Assembly: GCA_021234155.1 (NCBI GenBank)
Contig: JAJEKV010000090.1
Span: forward strand, 2,534,479-2,598,478
Direction of reading: 5' to 3'
Length of the DNA stretch: 64,000 bases
From: Isoetes taiwanensis
Lineage: Eukaryota > Streptophyta > Lycopodiopsida > Isoetales > Isoetaceae
This document shows positions 59,230 to 64,000 of the stretch, piece after piece. The notes under the pieces are model-generated. The model was given only the letters and a program-made list of their open reading frames with translations. It did no database searches and was not told the DNA's origin. Numbering within the stretch: position 1 is the stretch's first letter; the number at the start of each line of letters is the position of its first letter. The translations under genes were made by a program, and so were the position numbers.

Positions 59230-62107
59230 GCACAAAGAAATAATTCTGGATCGCTGTTTTTAAACTTGATGTGGTTGGTATGCTTACTTGATAGGATCAT
59301 ATTTGTTTTGTGTAGAAATTTCTCATCTACTCTGATGCAGCCATCAGCAAATTAAGGGGATTTACCACCGTCAAATATATTTGCAAATACCATGGAGTAT
59401 GGTGTAATGGTGCCATGTCAGTGATGAGGATTTTACTAACCTTTGTACTCTATTAGGGTTTGATAGACTTCTCTTTGCATTCTTTATCTAGCTGAATACC
59501 CTGTTGTCTCGCCATTGGCCATGCTGCTGTTGTCTGCCCTAATCCTTCATTCTCAAATGTTGGGCACATAGAAAGCCATAAATTCATGGTCGAACAGTTC
59601 GCCACTAAATCTGCATTATATTTTTGAGGTAGATCATGCATTAAGATGTTAAAAACTCCTCATCATTTTCTACTATCCCCAAACTTACCACTTGCTATCT
59701 ATCTGTGCAGGGGCATATAATTCTAAAGGATTGAAAGTGGATCACCTTCTTATGAAGTATGCTCTATGGTCCCTTGACTTGCCACAATTTGAAGATCAAA
59801 TTTAATCAATCAAAAACTACAGCTTCATGCCCATTTCAATTCGAATGAGTTTTATTTTACAGTTAGTGTTTCCAAGTAAATATTCCCATTATGTGTGCAG
59901 GTAACAAAATGATTGTATATTCTACCTTGCTCTTCCATGATGCTTTCCATTGCATTCCCATGGCTTTCTTATTCAATATACCAAGGTAAGTCTGGCAGAA
60001 ACTAGCGGTAATCAATCAATTACTTTGTTGTTTTGTTACTCTATTATTTTCTTCCTTTCGAAATTAAGATCTTGGGTCCGGTTTATTAGGGCCTTTGGGG
60101 ACTTCATACGGTTATTATCTCTTTGGTATGGTATTGAGAGTTCAAAAGCATGTTCACTGTTCAGTATTCTTTGTTTAAATAAAAAATAGAACTATTTACT
60201 TCTATTCTTAAGCCAAATATTCTTTTTGTGACAGTAGTTTCTTCTGAATCCAGCATGACTCTGCAGAGTACTCTGATCAGGTATGATCTTCATCCTACAA
60301 GGTCTCGCTAAGATGGATCACAACATTTATGATGTTTGCCTACGTTTGGAATCCTTTGCCAAACTTTCTGCAATAATTGAATCATGGATATCCACATTGT
60401 GAAACCACATTGCTTCGAATCCCTGATCTCACTTTTTATTAGGTCGGACAAAAGTTATCGTTATTTTTTTGTCCAGGCATCTGCCATGGGATTTATTCTA
60501 GAGAGTTTGCATTGAGAATGGTTGCACCAAGCAAGCTAAATTTGATATTCTACTCGGATATGCCTTCACGGATGATGAAATGGCGGAAAGATGATAATAG
60601 CTTTCTTTGCTTTTCTATAAACTCTGGACAGGCAACAAATTGTAAACTTTTCTTCAAGTCGGAAGATAGACTTAATGGCATTTCTAGAGGAGGTAGACAT
60701 TTGCTTATGTGGCAGATTTGTTTAACTTAGATTAAATTTACAGGTCATAACAAAGGTTCATATGTAATAGGTATTTCTGCATTTTATTTCTTCACTTCCA
60801 ACAAAGCGTTCTTTGGCATTCTAAAGGAGGTATTAATATTTAAAGTGGACTTATTAAGAAGATGTGGACTGATATCTATGTTCCAATGCAGGACTAAGGG
60901 TTTCCAACCAGAATTTGAAGTATAGCGCTGGACGTTCCAAGCAACAATTTTGTTGTAGCATCTCTATATCTTTTTTGTAAATTATACACATGAAATGTAG
61001 AAGGCTTTCTATGTTTACAGTGCACTTATTAGGTGTAGTTTATAAGATGTAGTTTATATTAGATCTGATACATACACCTTATGTATCTTATTCTACAAAG
61101 TCATTAAACGCGGTATAGATGCATAAAGACATATTATGGAAAAATGGCACTTTGGTAGTGCTTTTCTTGCCATGTATCATGCTTACAAACATCAAGCATG
61201 CAATAAGCTACATCTCTGCTCTATGGTTGCACATGTTTAAAAGCATTTGAACGTTTTTTGTGGAAGCATTTGAGGCTATTTAGCTAGATCGTCTATTTAG
61301 TTTCATAAGGTTTCTTAAATCAATGAATCTAAATTGCAAGCTCAAGATCTTTTAAAGATCAAGCTCAATATCCTTTCAAACATGGCACTTATAGGATAGG
61401 ATTGACAACATCCTGAGCCATGCTTTTAACTGAGCGTAAACTAGAGGATATTGTTATGAAATTGAGTATAAAGTAGGGGACATTGTTATGAAATTTTTCA
61501 AAGGTGTTATGTCTTTGTTTAATAAGGATGCACACCATTAAACATTTGTAGAGTGCATCAAACCTTCCAAGTGAGAAGCCATTGACTAGCTATGCATTCT
61601 ACCAGGAAATATCAATAGAATTTGATAATAACTTTAATAATGCTAAACATGTTGCTTTCATCTGTTCCAAAGTTTATTTCATCAACAATTAGTAATTGTT
61701 CAAATGTTGATCGTGTGCCGGGAAAGAATGAGCCCATATTCGCCATGTAGGCATCTATAGCGTGCAACATGGCATCCTTGCAATGCAACATGGCATCATT
61801 GCAATGTAACAACGTCCTTTTTAAATGCCATTGCCAAGCCTAATGATGCTTTACAAATTCATTGGTTCTTTGGTCCAAAGTTCAAATCAGAGAATAAGCT
61901 TGAAAAAACCCATGTATTTTTTATGTTGAACAAACAAATTGTCCCTATGCGCCAAACTATGAATGGCACATTTCATTCACATTGCCACGTTGCATTGACA
62001 AACTAATGCTCACCTTTTCCTCACATAACTAACAAACAAATTAAGGAAATACACCTTTTGCTATTTATACACCCCAGCACTCCAAGCACACATAGCATGT
62101 TCTAGCT
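59230..62107. other. No supported gene
   Basis: AT-rich sequence with short frames only. Could be the body of a non-autonomous Helitron (3' end at 62380). A triplicated GCATCxTTGCAATG/ATGGCATC motif at 61745-61805 gives a small repetitive frame but no protein. Confidence 0.45.
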
Positions 62108-62380
62108 AAAGCCCGGCAACGCCGGGCACTGTCCTTCGTCATCTACAAATTGCCAGAGACTCCAACATGGCGCGGACAAGAAAACACGAGTATTTTAGAA
62201 CGCATTGAAAATGCTACATTCTTATACATAAAACATATGTCGCAGGAATGCAAATTTCCTGCTCCATATTGCTCCTACGATCTTCAAATGCATATTTCCA
62301 TGCTCCAAATCTTCTTTTGTTACTAAACAGCCGCCTTCCAAATCGTTACTAGGCCCGGCAACGCCGGGCACTATAACTAG
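62108..62380 (+). mobile_element. Helitron 3' terminus with two hairpins
   Basis: GCCCGGCAACGCCGGGC forms a 7-bp stem with a 3-base loop at 62353-62369 and is followed 11 bases later by CTAG (62377-62380) and T. That is the canonical Helitron 3' layout (hairpin, short spacer, CTRR, insertion before T). The same hairpin word with the same following CACT occurs at 62111-62129, about 240 bases upstream, without a CTRR end. The 5' end was not located. Confidence 0.65.
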
Positions 62381-62386
62381 TATATC

Positions 62387-62593
62387 TTAACATGCATTTA
62401 CTAGACAAAGGTCTATATGTCGCTTCTTGAGACTGCGCATACATCTTGCAAATTGTTCTTTAGGTTGTTTTTGTAACTTGCCCCTTTTTCCATGACTCTC
62501 ATATGGCCTAGTAGCTTGGTTTTTTGGTTTGAGTCTGGGTTCGGGTGCTTCCATAGCATATTTTTTCCCTTGCAGAGCCTCGCGTTTCTTCAT
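62387..62593 (-). CDS. Basic hypothetical ORF, doubtful
   Basis: 68 codons, Lys/Gln/Arg-rich (YESHGKRGKLQKQPKEQFAR, CMRSLKKRHIDLCLVNAC). No domain recognised, beside the Helitron end. Protein-like wording but short. Confidence 0.15.
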   Translation of the reverse strand: MKKREALQGKKYAMEAPEPRLKPKNQATRPYESHGKRGKLQKQPKEQFARCMRSLKKRHIDLCLVNAC

Positions 62594-62846
62594 TACATCA
62601 ACTTGATCTAATCTTCAATATTTCATAAGATTGTTCCTTTCTTTAACCTAGATGAAATGATGCATTTGGTATGTTCTAGTCGTTGCTTTGGCGGGTATAT
62701 AACGGTGACAAGTCCATTTTACATTATTTCAATATTTAGTATCTACCCTTATTCTATTTTGCTTGAGACGTGGATGGTTGGTTCTTTCGTTGATATTTTG
62801 GTTTTTTTATTTGTAGACACTTTATGAGTTTTATTTGTGAGATTGA

Positions 62847-63158
62847 ATGCCAACCGTAGATCTGGAGCATATGCCGGGTATCATACGGAATCGGCGGTCA
62901 GCATCTTTTTGGATAAAAAACGACTTGCCACTTCCTAAGGTCTCGATTGAAGATAAAAACACAAAAAAACCAGTAGTGAGAATCAAGACTCTGTTCAACC
63001 AGCCTGCTGCCGGACCACTCGATCCTCTGCCTCCACCAATCAATCCTCTACTACTGGCAAAATTAACACAACCATGGTTGGAGGATTCGAACCTCCAGGC
63101 CAAAGCGAAGGCCTCACCAGAACCCTTCCAATTTACCTCATTTAAGAGAAAAACATGA
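62847..63158 (+). CDS. Hypothetical 103-aa protein, doubtful
   Basis: Open ATG frame with a plausible start (MPTVDLEHMPGIIRNRRSAS) and a Pro-rich middle (PLDPLPPPINPLL). No known family. The codons near 63080 coincide with a tRNA T-arm-like word on the other strand. May be a small gene or chance. Confidence 0.22.
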   Translation: MPTVDLEHMPGIIRNRRSASFWIKNDLPLPKVSIEDKNTKKPVVRIKTLFNQPAAGPLDPLPPPINPLLLAKLTQPWLEDSNLQAKAKASPEPFQFTSFKRKT

Positions 63159-64000
63159 GCGCTTCGATTTTCAGAATAATGAGAGAAGTTTCAGCATCTT
63201 CCTACGGTTCTAGATCTCTAAATCCTGCATTGAAAAAACAAAAACAAAACCATGCTTTAGAGCTCCAATCAGATGAAGAGGCCGGAATAGGCTAATAGAT
63301 AGCAGGGATTCTACCGAAGCCTTCTCTAAACCATGCTTACCTGAAAAATCTTGTAACAGTACTACTGATCCGTGGTTATTCTGTACACAAAACATTGCGG
63401 AAACATTTGCTGCAACAAAATGCCAGTGTTCTAAAAAAATCTGTTGACGGTAACAAAAGCAGAGATTGCCGAATTTGCAGAGCCACTTAAAGAATTTTGA
63501 GAAGTCTTTTGCAAAGCAGAAGATAGGCGATCAGGTCTGCACACGGTCGAGGCGAAACTGGCAGCATGGAATGGCCAGCAACCATCGTGGCCCTCGTTCG
63601 ATTGTTGCTTGATTCTGACACCGTCTCCTTCCCCATTCGAGCCAGTGGCATATGGACACGTGGGAGCTTCCCAAAACAGGCTCCAAATTTCTTTTCTTAA
63701 CACCATTGAGTTCACTTAAAAAACATGACACAAAGACAACACTGAAATAGAAGCTTGCCCCTCACAACAAAAAAACAGCTCAAACATGCACACACATACC
63801 ATTTTCAATACAATACAATACCAGAATCATAGTTTCCACCATTGCGAGAATACCCTCCCGCAATACGAAACGGATTGGGTAAACTTAATGTTTATCTTAC
63901 ACAATTTCTGCACAAACTTTTTCACTGTCTTATTGTTTGCCCTCTAGCTTTACTCGTGTCTCCTTTCTATGGGGTCTGAGAATTTAATTGCGCACCCCTG

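Noticed and set aside
63080-63096. tRNA T-arm-like word GGAGGTTCGAATCCTCC on the minus strand
   Set aside because: Only the T arm is present; no acceptor, D or anticodon arms can be paired around it.

Overview
This window looks like repeat-dense nuclear DNA of a land plant. Evidence: AT-rich non-coding sequence, plant-type introns, a TDY-type MAP kinase fragment, a class III peroxidase fragment, a PPR fragment, UBTD-like and APC7-like exons, a chromodomain Ty3/Gypsy element primed by initiator-tRNA-Met, CACTA/hAT/MULE/Helitron signatures and several LINEs. Two quite different LINE lineages, one with a coiled-coil ORF1 unlike the usual plant L1 ORF1, make me lean weakly towards a non-flowering lineage (for example a fern). 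The species cannot be fixed from sequence alone. Only one ordinary host gene looks intact: a secreted glycine/tyrosine-rich protein at 36873-37340.

Layout. 1-656: short unrecognised ORFs. 672-8238: a nearly complete but decayed L1-like LINE (LINE-A) with 15-bp target duplications, sitting in a CTATTAACC-type minisatellite. Its ORF1 carries a MULE-like element (2089-3233, 9-bp duplication) and its ORF2 a long-armed fold-back element (about 5325-5838). 10738-29970: one hAT-family transposase gene on the minus strand, broken into three pieces by two insertions. These are a complete Ty3/Gypsy chromodomain retrotransposon (11352-19711, 5-bp duplication GTAAC) and an 8.2-kb CACTA-like element (19883-28097, 3-bp duplication ATG). 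The CACTA-like element has captured exons of a MAP kinase, a UBTD-like protein and a third gene. 32480-33706: a near-perfect inverted repeat (arms of about 437 bp, loop about 239 bp). 35130-35316: peroxidase fragment. 36375-37340: tandem duplication, promoter region and glycine-rich protein gene.

38060-44110: a four-level nest. LINE-B sits in LINE-C, which sits in a roughly 475-bp satellite holding a tRNA-like pol III head, which sits in a dispersed repeat whose satellite-free copy lies at 54462-55080. 45160-50390: LINE-E, a nearly intact non-LTR element with coiled-coil ORF1, an ORF2 overlapping it, 5'-UTR monomers and 3' stem-loops. 50480-54430: decayed CACTA element with TNP2 fused to a PPR fragment. 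55418-57900: 5'-truncated LINE-D. 58758-59224: three spliced exons resembling APC7. 62108-62380: Helitron-type 3' terminus.

The genes do not form a pathway. What unites the window is repeated nesting of transposons with gene-fragment capture. The ancestral reading frames can still be followed across several insertion points, which makes the order of events readable.
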